From: CAZEDU01 sp964511185 | Lineage (GTDB): Bacteria > Myxococcota > Myxococcia > Myxococcales > Myxococcaceae | Reading direction: 5' to 3' | DNA length: 64,000 nucleotides | NCBI GenBank assembly: GCA_964511185.1 | Contig: CAZEDU010000004.1 | Coordinates: forward strand, 29,565-93,564 | Shown here: piece after piece, positions 26,782-36,032 of the stretch | Layout: each line of letters opens with the position of its first letter | How positions within the stretch are numbered: position 1 is the first letter of the stretch | Made by a program: the position numbers and the translations under genes | The notes under the pieces: generated by a model | What the model was told of the DNA's origin: nothing | Database searches by the model: none | The model's input: only the letters and a program-made list of their open reading frames with translations

Positions 26782-27567
26782 ATGGACTCAACTGTCAGTG
26801 AATGGCTGAACCTCATCTTCCGCTGGGTGCACGTCGCCGCCGGCATCATGTGGATTGGTCATCTCTACTTCTTCAACTTCGTCAACTCGCAGGTCGCCAA
26901 GACGTACGACGCGGACTCGAAGAAGAAGGTCGTGCCGGAGCTGATGCCGCGCGCGCTCTACTTCTTCCGCTGGGGCGCGATGTACACGTGGGTCACCGGC
27001 CTGCTGCTCCTCGGCATCGTCATCTACATGGGCGGCGTGCAGCTCCCCAGCGAGTCGACGATGGGGCTGTGGACGTCGGTGGGCATTGGCCTGGCCGTCG
27101 TCATCTTCTCGTTCTTCCTCTACGACGTGCTCTGGAAGTCGCCGCTCGGCAAGAACGAGATGGCCGCTGGCGCGGTCTCGTTCGTGCTCTTCATGGCGGT
27201 GTCCTTCGTCTTCGCGCAGGTGATGAGCGGCCGCGCGAACTACATCCACCTGGGCGCCATGCTGGGCACCATCATGATGATGAACGTGTGGATGCGCATC
27301 TGGCCGGCGCAGCGGAAGATCATCGGCGGCATCAAGGGCACCGGCGCCGCGCCCGACGCGGCCGTCCCCGCCATGGCGACGCTGCGCTCCAAGCACAACA
27401 CGTACATGTCCGTCCCGCTGGTGTTCTTCATGGTGAGCAATCACTTCCCCACCGTGTACGGCCACCAGCTGAGCTGGGCGTTCGCCGGCCTCTTCCTGCT
27501 CGCCGGCTGGGGCCTCACCAAGTTCATCTACGTGAAGTCGGCGCAGCCCGCGCCCGCGCAGTTCTAG
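26782..27567 (+). CDS. PuuD-like (Urate_ox_N) integral membrane protein
   Basis: This 261-residue protein has about seven hydrophobic helices and begins FRWVHVAAGIMWIGHLYFFNF, the hallmark of the membrane domain of urate hydroxylase PuuD. Conserved His residues occur in the first helix, in NYIHLGAMLGTIMMMNVWM and in SNHFPTVYGH. PuuD usually has a C-terminal cytochrome c domain; here the protein ends after the membrane part, so it may be a haem or quinone-linked relative without urate activity. The ATG at 26782 follows a GGAGG site at some distance. Confidence 0.75.
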   Translation: MDSTVSEWLNLIFRWVHVAAGIMWIGHLYFFNFVNSQVAKTYDADSKKKVVPELMPRALYFFRWGAMYTWVTGLLLLGIVIYMGGVQLPSESTMGLWTSVGIGLAVVIFSFFLYDVLWKSPLGKNEMAAGAVSFVLFMAVSFVFAQVMSGRANYIHLGAMLGTIMMMNVWMRIWPAQRKIIGGIKGTGAAPDAAVPAMATLRSKHNTYMSVPLVFFMVSNHFPTVYGHQLSWAFAGLFLLAGWGLTKFIYVKSAQPAPAQF

Positions 27568-27573
27568 GTCGCG

Positions 27574-28011
27574 ATGAAGTCGAAGCGGGAGCAGAGCTTG
27601 GGCGACGGACCGTTGTTGGCACGTCGCGCGAGCTTTCTGCTCCCGTTGTCGTTGTTGGGGTGCAAGGACTCGAAGCGGCCCGACGCGGCGGCCGCGGCGT
27701 TCTTGGACCGCTACTACATCGAGCGAGAGCCGGGCAAAGCGCTCGAGCTCGCCACCGGCGGCGCGGCGGAGCGGTTGCGCTCGGAGCAGGCGCTGCGGCA
27801 GCAGGCGGGCGCCGGCGGCGGTGTCCAGCCGCGCGTCTTCTACAAGCTCGAGAAGCAGGCCGCGCGCGGCGAGGACGTCGAGCTGACCTACGAGCTCACC
27901 ATCGACTCGGCCGGCGCGAAGATGAAGAAGCGCGTCTTGGTCCTGGTGCGCGACGTCGACGGCAAGCCGAAGGTCGCGTTCTTCGCCGAGAGCGATCTGC
28001 CGGCGGGTTAA
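27574..28011 (+). CDS. Small lipoprotein of unknown function
   Basis: A 145-residue protein starting 6 nt after the PuuD-like gene, so probably co-transcribed. A hydrophobic stretch ends in the lipobox SLLGC (Cys about 30). The mature part has a helix (AAFLDRYYIEREPGKALELATGGA) followed by two or three beta strands, a plan seen in NTF2-like or DUF4878-like periplasmic proteins. No family was firmly recognised. Confidence 0.65.
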   Translation: MKSKREQSLGDGPLLARRASFLLPLSLLGCKDSKRPDAAAAAFLDRYYIEREPGKALELATGGAAERLRSEQALRQQAGAGGGVQPRVFYKLEKQAARGEDVELTYELTIDSAGAKMKKRVLVLVRDVDGKPKVAFFAESDLPAG

Positions 28012-28020
28012 GCAGGGCGC

Positions 28021-29478
28021 TCACAGACCGGAGATGAGCGAGCGAAGGTCTTCGACGGCCCATCCGCGCGCTTTGATGCGAGCGGCGATCGGTCCTTCTA
28101 CCATCGGGCTTATCGCGACGCGCTCCACTGCATAGCTCTTGTACTTGGGCAACTGCTCGAGGAAACGCTCGACGTGGCCAGCGGTCAAAGCAAGCGAGTT
28201 CTCCCGCTTTCCGTCGTCCCGCTTGCAGGTCGCGAAGCGGATCTTTCGTCCAACCTCATCCACCGCGACGAGGTCTATTTCCGTTCCTTGCGAGTCCCAG
28301 TAGCCGTCCACGCGATGTGACAGCGAGAAGCCTGGCAGGCCTTTTCGGCTGCGTTCTTCGTACAGCGTCGCCACGAGGCGTTCGAGCCCTGCTCCCTCCG
28401 TCTCGCGGAGGCGGGCGCCCGCGCGCTCGACGAGGGTGTCTGTCGGTTGGAAGTTCACGGCAGCGACGAACGGCGCGAGCGCGGCCAACCAAGAACGGAG
28501 AAAGTTGTCTTTGACGTAGTAGCGCCCCTTTCGTTCCTTGTGCTTCGCGAAGATGGGAAGTCGCCGTTCCAGAAGTTGAAAACGCTCCGTCAGGATTTTG
28601 ACGTACCCGGCGGTCTGCTCCGCCGTTTCTGGACTGACCTGGCGAACGTGGGCGTCGAGCTCACCGTTCGAGCAGCCAGGATGTCGAGCGACATACTTGA
28701 GGACGACGTCGTAGCGACCCCGCAGCTCGTGAAGAAACCAATTTTCGGCCTCGTTTCGGAGCGGCGCTGAGCTCTGAAAGAACATGAGCCTCAGGAGCTC
28801 ACCCGGGTTGGTGGACAGCGCTCCTTGCTCGAAGCAGTCGCGATAGAACTTTGGCACGCCTTCGAAGAGATTCCAGAGCAGCAGCAGCCGAGCGGGGTCA
28901 TCGTCGGCGTGCGTTCTCAGGATCTCGAGGACCGACGCGACGTCGAGGTGGCCCACTTCGATGGTGTCGGTGATGCGGTTGTAGAGCGGTGCATTGCGAT
29001 CATCGAGCAATGCGGTGAGCTCGGTGTGCAGGGAGCCGAGCACGAAGAGCCCTCCCGGGACCTTCGAGGCCATCGACGACAGGCGGTCCACTTCACGTTG
29101 AAGGTGGGAGGTGAACTCGAAGAGCACCTTTCGATGGAAGTACTGAAACTCGTCGAGAACGACGACGAAGCCATGCTGTGCCAGGGTCGAGATCGTTGAG
29201 GCAAAGCTGGAAAGGGTGGTGGGCAGCGGGAAAAGACGCTGGTCGATCGCGAACGTCTCGAAGGCGTCCCGCACCGCGGAAAGCACCCCGGCGGGTCCCG
29301 AATCCGGAATCTGCATATAGAGAATCTGTCGACGCTGCTCGCTCAGGGCGCGTTGGATCAGCGTGGTCTTGCCAATCCGCCGACGACCGCTCAGCTTCGC
29401 GAAGAACCATCGGTTCCGATGGAGAATCGCCCTCAGTTGCTCGAGCTCGCGCTGCCGCCCATAGAAGCCCCATTCCAT
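28021..29478 (-). CDS. Archaeal-type AAA ATPase with C-terminal DUF234/nuclease-like domain
   Basis: The 485-residue protein has Walker A GRRRIGKTT at 31-39, Walker B VVVLDEFQYF near 110, and a sensor region in FVLGSLHTELTALLDD. The middle is winged-helix (GCSNGELDAHVRQVSPETAEQTAGYVKIL), and the C-terminus has the PD-(D/E)xK-like text GTEIDLVAVDEVGRKIRFATCKRD. In most relatives the last motif is ECK; here it is TCK, so nuclease activity is doubtful. Proteins like this are frequent in mobile or defence-associated islands. Local base composition is less GC-rich, and a 16-bp AT palindrome lies 9 nt upstream of the start, both hinting at transfer. Confidence 0.8.
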   Translation of the reverse strand: MEWGFYGRQRELEQLRAILHRNRWFFAKLSGRRRIGKTTLIQRALSEQRRQILYMQIPDSGPAGVLSAVRDAFETFAIDQRLFPLPTTLSSFASTISTLAQHGFVVVLDEFQYFHRKVLFEFTSHLQREVDRLSSMASKVPGGLFVLGSLHTELTALLDDRNAPLYNRITDTIEVGHLDVASVLEILRTHADDDPARLLLLWNLFEGVPKFYRDCFEQGALSTNPGELLRLMFFQSSAPLRNEAENWFLHELRGRYDVVLKYVARHPGCSNGELDAHVRQVSPETAEQTAGYVKILTERFQLLERRLPIFAKHKERKGRYYVKDNFLRSWLAALAPFVAAVNFQPTDTLVERAGARLRETEGAGLERLVATLYEERSRKGLPGFSLSHRVDGYWDSQGTEIDLVAVDEVGRKIRFATCKRDDGKRENSLALTAGHVERFLEQLPKYKSYAVERVAISPMVEGPIAARIKARGWAVEDLRSLISGL

Positions 29479-29486
29479 CGGGCCAG

Positions 29487-29502
29487 ATAACTTAAAAGTT
29501 AT
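29487..29502. promoter_or_regulatory. 16-bp perfect palindrome upstream of the ATPase gene
   Basis: ATAACTTAAAAGTTAT is two 7-bp arms around AA, in an AT-rich pocket (about 29485-29560) of GC-rich DNA. It ends 9 nt before the ATG of the AAA ATPase gene, a position where a bound repressor would block transcription or translation. Autoregulation is possible. Confidence 0.4.
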
Positions 29503-29592
29503 TTAGTAATCCAGGGCAACGGCTTAATTTATTGTTTTTACATCTGTTTTCTACTTCGACAACGCCCGCCAGACCGATGTAGGTAAGGCGCC

Positions 29593-30125
<533 letters not shown>

Positions 30126-30147
<22 letters not shown>

Positions 30148-31148
30148 CCGCGCCGCTCCCGAGTGCGCGGATTGCGCAGATGGCGCGCGAGGCGGGCTTC
30201 GAGCTGTGCGGCTTCGCGCGCGCCGAGCCGATTCCCGCCGAGTCGCTGACCGCGTGGCTCGAGGCGGGCTTCGACGCCGACATGGACTGGATGGGCGCGC
30301 GGGTGGCCGAGCGGCTCGACGTTCGCCGGCTCTTGCCGCAGGCCCAGACGGTCGTGGCCTTGGCTTCGAGCTACCTGACGCCGGCGCACGAGGCCGAGTC
30401 GCTGGTGGCCCGCTATGCGCGCGGACGCGACTACCACGCCACGATGCGCGACCGGCTGCGCGCGTTCCGTCGCGCCTTGGCGGCCGCATGGCCCCAGATG
30501 GAGACCTACGGCTCCATCGACTCGGGGCCGATGATGGAGAAGGTGTGGGCCGCGCGCGCCGGGCTGGGCTACGTGGGGCGCAACGGCTGCCTCATCACCT
30601 CGGACGGCTCGTACGTCGTGCTGGCCGCGCTCATCCTCGACCGCGCCGTCGACGCGTACGGTGACGGGCCCGCGGTGGACCGCTGCGGCGGCTGCAACCT
30701 GTGCGTGAGCAGCTGCCCGACGCACGCCATCGTGGCGGATCAGACGGTCGACGCGCGGCTGTGCCTTTCGTACCAGAGCATCGAGAACGACTCCGAGGTC
30801 CCCGCCGCGCTGCGGGCGGGCTTCGACCAGACCGTCTTCGGCTGCGACGTGTGCCAAGAGGTCTGCCCGCTCAACGACGCGCCGCTCTGGGGCACCGAGC
30901 GGTTCGCGCCGAGACCCGTCTCCAGCCTGTCGGCCCAGCGGCTCGCCACGATGACGGCCGAGGAGTACCAGGCGCTGGTGCCGGGCACCGCGCTCGCGCG
31001 GGCGAAGTACGACGGCCTTCGCCGCAACGCCATCTACGCGCTCGGCGCCCGACGCGAGAAGGCCGCCGAGCCGCTGTTGAAGAAGCTGCTCGAGGACGCG
31101 AGCCCCGTGGTGCGAGAGGCCGCCCAATGGGCGCTCGAGCAGCTGTGA
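30126..31148 (+). CDS. queG: Epoxyqueuosine reductase
   Basis: This 340-residue enzyme has the B12-binding QueG domain (RIAQMAREAGFELCGFARAEP; PDMDWM-like DADMDWMGARVAERLD; YGSIDSGPMMEKVWAARAGLGYVGRNG). Two [4Fe-4S] clusters are marked by CGGCNLCVSSCP near residue 187 and CDVCQEVCP near 240. The C-terminus carries a HEAT-like repeat (LRRNAIYALGARREKAAEPLL), also typical. It performs the last step of queuosine synthesis in tRNA. The cobalamin adenosyltransferase gene directly upstream may reflect a shared B12 context. The start is a GTG inside the preceding gene. Confidence 0.93.
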
Positions 31149-32029
31149 GCGCGCCCAGGCCGCTGACCGCGCCGGTGCTGCTCGCGCTCATCGGGCAGAC
31201 GCTGATCAGCGCGTTCACGTATCTGGCGGCCAAGCGGCTCCTCGTCGAGCTGGGGCCGCTCACGCTGGTGTTGCTGCGGCTGCTCTTGTCGGCGGTGGTG
31301 TTCGCGGTGGTGCTGGCGGCGACGCCGGGGCCGTTCCTGCCGCCGCGCCGCGAGTGGAGGCGGGTGCTGATTTTGGGGCTCTTCGCCGGCCCCATGAACC
31401 AAGGCTTCTTCATCTACGGGCTCGACCACTCCACGCCCGCGCACGCCGCGCTGCTCTACGCGCTCACCCCCATTGGCGTGTACCTGCTCAGCGTCGCGCG
31501 CAAGCGCGAGCCCGCCGCGCGGCAGAAGAGCATCGGCATCGCCGTCGCGTTCACTGGGGTCGCGGTGCTCTTGTTGGGGCGCGGGCTCGCCGCCGCCACC
31601 GGCCCGCTGATGGGCGACCTGTTCATCTTGCTCGCCGTCGCGGCCTGGGTGCTCTACACGACCGAGGGAAAGGAGCTCTCGGAGGAGCACGGGCCGATCC
31701 GCTCGACCGCCTGGACGATGAGCGCCGGTGCGCTGTGGGCGGCGCCCTTCACGCCCTGGCTCGTGCGGGGCTCCGAGCTTCGGGCGCTGACGCCGATGGC
31801 CTGGGCGTGCCTGGTGTTCCTCGTGCTCTTCACGTCCGTTGTCTCGTACCTGCTCTGGTACTACGCGCTCTCGCGCACCGAGGCGTCGCGCGTGGTGGTG
31901 GTCTCGAACCTGCAGCCGGTGGCGACCGCGCTGGCGGCCTGGGTGTTCCTGGGCGAGGCGCTGGTCTGGGAGATTTGGGTGGGCGGCGCGCTCGTGCTGC
32001 TGGGCGTCCGCGCCACCCAGCGGCCGTGA
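31145..32029 (+). CDS. EamA/DMT-family membrane exporter
   Basis: From the GTG at 31145, which overlaps the queG stop (GTGA), the protein has 294 residues and ten hydrophobic helices in two EamA repeats. Telling segments are LISAFTYLAAKRLL, LDHSTPAHAALLYALTPIGVYLLS and YALSRTEASRVVVVSNLQPVATALAAWVFLGE. EamA proteins export metabolites such as amino acids across the inner membrane; the substrate cannot be predicted. The 4-nt overlap supports translational coupling to queG. Confidence 0.86.
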   Translation: MSAPRPLTAPVLLALIGQTLISAFTYLAAKRLLVELGPLTLVLLRLLLSAVVFAVVLAATPGPFLPPRREWRRVLILGLFAGPMNQGFFIYGLDHSTPAHAALLYALTPIGVYLLSVARKREPAARQKSIGIAVAFTGVAVLLLGRGLAAATGPLMGDLFILLAVAAWVLYTTEGKELSEEHGPIRSTAWTMSAGALWAAPFTPWLVRGSELRALTPMAWACLVFLVLFTSVVSYLLWYYALSRTEASRVVVVSNLQPVATALAAWVFLGEALVWEIWVGGALVLLGVRATQRP

Positions 32030-32035
32030 CGCGCT

Positions 32036-33112
32036 TCAGTCCGCGGTGCGCTCGTTGCGGACCAGCCGCATCACGCCGAACAGCACCGCCGCGCCGGCGG
32101 CGAATGGAATCCAGCGCTGCAACCAACCGGTCCGCGGCGGCTCGCTGGAGCTCGGTTGCCGCCTGGCGCGCTCGTGCTCGAGTCGCTCCGCGGCGATGGC
32201 ACCACCGGCCTGTTCGACCTCGGACTTGGTGGCGTTCGGGGCGGGCGCTTCCAGCGTGCGCGCGCCCGCGCCTTTTCCTTCGGGCGACTTGTGCTCGAGC
32301 ACGGCGTTGATCTCGGCGCCGAGCAAGAGGACCTGCGCGCTGATCCACACCCACAGCAGGAAGACGACGACACCGCCGAGCGCGCCGTAGGTCGCGTCGT
32401 ACTTGCCGAACCGAGAGACATAGAGCGAGAAGCCGTACGAGGCGATGACCCAGAGGATGACGCCAGTGACCGAGCCGGGCGTGATGAGCCGGAACTTCTG
32501 CTCGACGTCGGGCAGCACATAATAGAGCACCGCCCAGAGCAGCATCACCAGCAGGCCCGCGACGGGCAGGCGCAGCCAGTGGATGGCCGCGCCGATGGGG
32601 CCGCCCACGGCGCTCGCCAACGCGGGCGCCACGATGGCGATGAGCGTGGCCACGAGGGTGAACGCCGCCGCGAGCAGCGTCATCAGAAGGGCGATGCCGC
32701 GCACGGTCCAAATCTTTCGGCGCTCGCTGACGCCGTAGACGGTGTTGAGCGCGCGCATCAGCGCGACCATGCCGCCCGACGCGGTGAAGACCGCCGCCGC
32801 GCCGCCGAGGGTCAGCAAGCCGACGTTGTTCTGCTCGCCGAGCGAGCGAATGCGGTCGCCCAGAATCTGCGTCACCGCCGGCGGCGCGACCTGCGACAGC
32901 TCGTCGATCAGCCGCTGCGCATCGGTCGGATCAATCACCACACTGGCGAGTGAGATGACGAAGATGAGAAAGGGGAAGATCGCCAGCACGCTGAAGAACG
33001 TCAGCGCGCCCGCCACGTCGCCCACCCGGTCGCGCGACCACTCCTCCTTCAGGCGCTGGAAAAACGTCTTCCACGGCATGTCCCGGCCGGGCCAGACCAT
33101 TCCCCTCCCCAT
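32036..33112 (-). CDS. YihY/BrkB-family membrane protein (copy A)
   Basis: The ATG at 33112 is chosen because a GGGAGG ribosome site sits 7 nt before it; the frame extends upstream to a GTG at 33181. The product has 358 residues with six hydrophobic helices and BrkB phrases: DVAGALTFFSVLAIFPFLIFVISL, GMVALMRALNTVYGV, LPDVEQKFRLITPGSVTGVILWVIASYGFSLYV and GGVVVFLLWVWISAQVLLLGAEINAVLE. The C-terminal tail has another hydrophobic helix at the end. Members were once called ribonuclease BN, but that activity is not theirs. The function is unknown; a paralogue is divergently transcribed next door. Confidence 0.85.
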   Translation of the reverse strand: MGRGMVWPGRDMPWKTFFQRLKEEWSRDRVGDVAGALTFFSVLAIFPFLIFVISLASVVIDPTDAQRLIDELSQVAPPAVTQILGDRIRSLGEQNNVGLLTLGGAAAVFTASGGMVALMRALNTVYGVSERRKIWTVRGIALLMTLLAAAFTLVATLIAIVAPALASAVGGPIGAAIHWLRLPVAGLLVMLLWAVLYYVLPDVEQKFRLITPGSVTGVILWVIASYGFSLYVSRFGKYDATYGALGGVVVFLLWVWISAQVLLLGAEINAVLEHKSPEGKGAGARTLEAPAPNATKSEVEQAGGAIAAERLEHERARRQPSSSEPPRTGWLQRWIPFAAGAAVLFGVMRLVRNERTAD

Positions 33113-33217
33113 GGGCGACCCTCCCTGCCGGGAAACCTGCGCACGCCGGGGTGACGGAGGGAAGCGCCGCGACTTGCCCACCTGCCGACACTTGTGGCTT
33201 CACTGGAGCCCGGCGAG

Positions 33218-34204
33218 ATGAACGTCCTGCGGCGTACATGCGAGGTGACGCGGCGGCTCGTGGCGGCGCTGCGCAAGGACACGGTCACCGACACGTCCGC
33301 GCAGCTGTCGTACTACTTCCTCTTCGCGCTCTTCCCGTTCCTCTTCTTCCTCGCCACCTTGATGGCCTACCTGCCGCTCGAGGATGCGGTCGAGGAGATG
33401 CTCGCGCGCCTGGCCGAGTTCATGCCGGCCGCCGCGTTCGAGCTCATCGCCGGGCACTTGACCCGGCTCATCGAGCAGCCTCGACCGAATCTCTTGACCT
33501 TGGGGCTCCTCACCACGCTCTGGACGGCGTCGCGCGGCGTCGACGCGTTTCGCAAGGCGCTCAACCTGGCCTACGACGTGAGCGAGACGCGCGCGCTCTG
33601 GCGCACGCAGGGCATGGCCATCGCGCTCACGGTCGGCAGCGCGGTGCTCCTGCTCGCGTCCTTCGCCGGCATCGTCATCGGCGGCCGCTGGACGCTGGAG
33701 CTGGCGGCGCGCCACATCGTGGGCGGCGAGCAGATCGCCCTCGTCTGGTCGGTGCTTCGTTGGCCGGTGGCCGCGCTGGCGATGATGCTCGCGGCGGGCC
33801 TCAACTACTACCTGCTGCCGGACGTGAAGCAGCGCGTCCGCTTCATCGTGCCGGGCGCTGCGGTGGGGACGCTGCTCTGGCTCGCCGCGACGTGGGGCTT
33901 CACGCGCTACGTCGAAGGCTTCGGCACCTTCAACATCACCTACGGCTCCATCGGCGGCGTCATCGTCCTCCTGCTTTGGCTCTACGTCTCCGGCCTCATC
34001 TTCATCATCGGCGGTGAGCTCAACGCGGTCATCGAGCAGCTGTCGCCGCGCGGGAAGGCCGCCGGTGCGCGCGCGCCAGGCGCATTGCCCGAGCCGCCCT
34101 CGACGCGGCCGAGCGTCGCCCCGCCGGCGCTGGCGAAGCGCGCTTCCTTCGCCAAGCGGGTGGGCCGCCGCATTCGGCGGCTGCGCTTGGGGTCAACGCG
34201 CTGA
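33218..34204 (+). CDS. YihY/BrkB-family membrane protein (copy B)
   Basis: A 328-residue paralogue of the divergent neighbour, starting at the ATG at 33218 (MNVLRRTC) with GGAG about 9 nt before; the frame also has a GTG at 33194. It has the same six-helix plan: TSAQLSYYFLFALFPFLFFLATL, GVDAFRKALNLAYDV, LLPDVKQRVRFIVPGAAVGTLLW and GGVIVLLLWLYVSGLIFIIGGELNAVIE. The N-terminal half is more divergent from copy A than the C-terminal half. Its 3' end overlaps the end of the convergent M48 protease gene by 12 nt. Confidence 0.85.
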   Translation: MNVLRRTCEVTRRLVAALRKDTVTDTSAQLSYYFLFALFPFLFFLATLMAYLPLEDAVEEMLARLAEFMPAAAFELIAGHLTRLIEQPRPNLLTLGLLTTLWTASRGVDAFRKALNLAYDVSETRALWRTQGMAIALTVGSAVLLLASFAGIVIGGRWTLELAARHIVGGEQIALVWSVLRWPVAALAMMLAAGLNYYLLPDVKQRVRFIVPGAAVGTLLWLAATWGFTRYVEGFGTFNITYGSIGGVIVLLLWLYVSGLIFIIGGELNAVIEQLSPRGKAAGARAPGALPEPPSTRPSVAPPALAKRASFAKRVGRRIRRLRLGSTR

Positions 34205-35014
34205 CACCGGCGCCGCGTTGAGCCGCTGCTGAATGGCCTGCAGCTGGCCGCTGCCCTGGTACGAGCCGGTGAGCCCTTGCTCGGCGATCATCCTGTTGAC
34301 GTTCGCGATGCGGTCCTCCGTCGCCGGGTGCGTGGACAGCCAGGTGAGCACCTTGGGCGTGCGCCCGCTCTGCTGGAGCAGCTTCTCGAAGAATTGGGCG
34401 ATGCCGTGCGGGTCGTAGCCGGCGGCGCTCGCGTAGCGCACCGCGTACGCGTCGGCCTCGTTCTCGGCCGCGCGGCTGTGCGCGAGCAGCACCCCGGTGG
34501 ACGCCAACGAAGCGCCGAGCTGCTGGAGCAGGGACGGGTCTTGGCCCAACGCCAAAGCGGCGACGGTCTGTAGCCCGTAGGCGTGCACGAGCTGGCGCGC
34601 CGAGTGGCGGGCGACGACGTGGCCGGCTTCGTGCGCGAGCACGCCGGCGATCTCCGCCTCGCTGCCCGCCGCGGCGAGCAGGCCGGTGTAGACGTAGATG
34701 TGGCCGCCGGGCGTGGCGAACGCGTTGACGGTGTTCAGGTCGTCGACCACGTGCACATGCCACGGCGACGAGCGCTCTTTCCGCGCGATGGACAGAATGC
34801 GCCCGGCGATGCCATCGACGAACGAGAGGACGACCGGATCATCGACGTAGCGGATGCCTTGCCGTTCGAGCTCGGCGTGCACCTGTTCCCCCAGCTGCCG
34901 CTCCTGCTCTTCGGAGATCAGCGCGTCGGCGATCGCCGTCTCGGTCGCGATGCGCTGGTGCGCGGTGCAGGCCGACAGCGTCAGCGCGCCGGCGATGAGA
35001 AGAGAACGAAACAT
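34193..35014 (-). CDS. M48-family zinc metalloprotease lipoprotein
   Basis: The 273-residue product starts at the ATG at 35014 behind an AAGGAG ribosome site; the frame reaches 35059. A lipoprotein signal ends in LSAC (Cys about 16). The zinc site HEAGH is at residues 128-132, and the third ligand helix ENEADAYAVRYASAAGYDP is present, as are FATPGGHIYVYTGLL and HPATEDRIANV. It resembles BepA/LoiP-type periplasmic quality-control proteases. It converges on BrkB copy B with a 12-nt overlap. Confidence 0.9.
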   Translation of the reverse strand: MFRSLLIAGALTLSACTAHQRIATETAIADALISEEQERQLGEQVHAELERQGIRYVDDPVVLSFVDGIAGRILSIARKERSSPWHVHVVDDLNTVNAFATPGGHIYVYTGLLAAAGSEAEIAGVLAHEAGHVVARHSARQLVHAYGLQTVAALALGQDPSLLQQLGASLASTGVLLAHSRAAENEADAYAVRYASAAGYDPHGIAQFFEKLLQQSGRTPKVLTWLSTHPATEDRIANVNRMIAEQGLTGSYQGSGQLQAIQQRLNAAPVSAR

Positions 35015-35162
35015 GTGTCGGCTCCTTGTCGCGAACGACAGGGAGGTGCGGCCGCCCATTCATCCCGGCAACTTCGGAAGGGCCTCGCTCGTTCGGCGGC
35101 CGACCTTTCGTGCCTTGCGCTGCTTCGTCGACGCGCCAACCTTTCTTCTCGAGGAGGACCCG

Positions 35163-36017
35163 ATGGCGCGTCCCTTATGGACCGGCTCGCTCAGCTTCGG
35201 CTTGGTCAACGTGCCGGTGAAGCTGTTCTCGGCCGTCCACCAGAAGGAAGTCCGCTTCCACATGCTGCACGACGAGGACGGCGCGCGCATTCGCCAGAGG
35301 CGGGTGTGCAGCAAGGACGGGGAGGAGGTCCCCGCGGAGCACATCGTCAAGGGCTACGAGGTGGCGTCCGACGAGTACGTGGTGCTCACCCCGAAGGAGC
35401 TCGGGGCTTTCGCCCCCGAGAGCAGCCGCGCGATCGCGATCGAAGACTTCGTCCAGCTCGAGGAGATCGACCCCATCTATTGGGAGCACACCTATTACCT
35501 GACGCCCGACCGGGGCGCGCGGCGCGCGTATGGGCTTTTGCACGCGGCGCTCGAGCGCACGAGGAAGGTGGCGATCGCGCGGTTCGTGATGCGCAACAAA
35601 GCGTACCTGTGCACCGTGCGCACGCTCGACAACGCGTTGGTGCTCTCGACCATGCAGTACGCCGACGAAGTTCTCCCCACGTCGAAGCTCGAGGGGCTGC
35701 CGGAGCAGCCGCCGCGGCCGAAGGGCCGCGAGCTCGAGATGGCCGAGCAGCTCATCGACTCGCTCACCACAAAGTTCAAGCCCAGCAAGTACAAGGACAC
35801 GCACCGCGAGGAAGTGCTCGCGCTCATCGAGCGCAAGGCGAAGGGCGAGCGGATCGTCGCGCCGCCCGCCGCACCCAAGCCGGGCAAGACCGCCGACCTG
35901 ATGGCCGCGCTCAAGGCCTCGCTCCGCGCCGCCGAGCGGCAAGCGAACGAAGACGTCGAGGCCAAGGGAGCGCGGCGCCATCGCGTGCAGGCGGCGCGCG
36001 CGACCCGCAAGCGCTAA
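35163..36017 (+). CDS. ku: Ku DNA end-binding protein
   Basis: A 284-residue protein starting at an ATG with a GAGGAGGA ribosome site. It begins RPLWTGSLSFGLVNVPVKLFSA and contains the core beta-barrel ring segments of bacterial Ku (DFVQLEEIDPIYWEHTYYL, ALVLSTMQYADEVL) followed by the C-terminal extension rich in Lys and Arg. Ku binds double-strand ends and recruits LigD for non-homologous end joining. It is followed after 15 nt by the LigD polymerase gene. Confidence 0.95.
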   Translation: MARPLWTGSLSFGLVNVPVKLFSAVHQKEVRFHMLHDEDGARIRQRRVCSKDGEEVPAEHIVKGYEVASDEYVVLTPKELGAFAPESSRAIAIEDFVQLEEIDPIYWEHTYYLTPDRGARRAYGLLHAALERTRKVAIARFVMRNKAYLCTVRTLDNALVLSTMQYADEVLPTSKLEGLPEQPPRPKGRELEMAEQLIDSLTTKFKPSKYKDTHREEVLALIERKAKGERIVAPPAAPKPGKTADLMAALKASLRAAERQANEDVEAKGARRHRVQAARATRKR

Positions 36018-36032
36018 AGGCTCGTCCCGCCG

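Noticed and set aside
26782..27567. Functional urate hydroxylase PuuD
   Set aside because: The cytochrome c domain is absent and no purine catabolism genes flank it.
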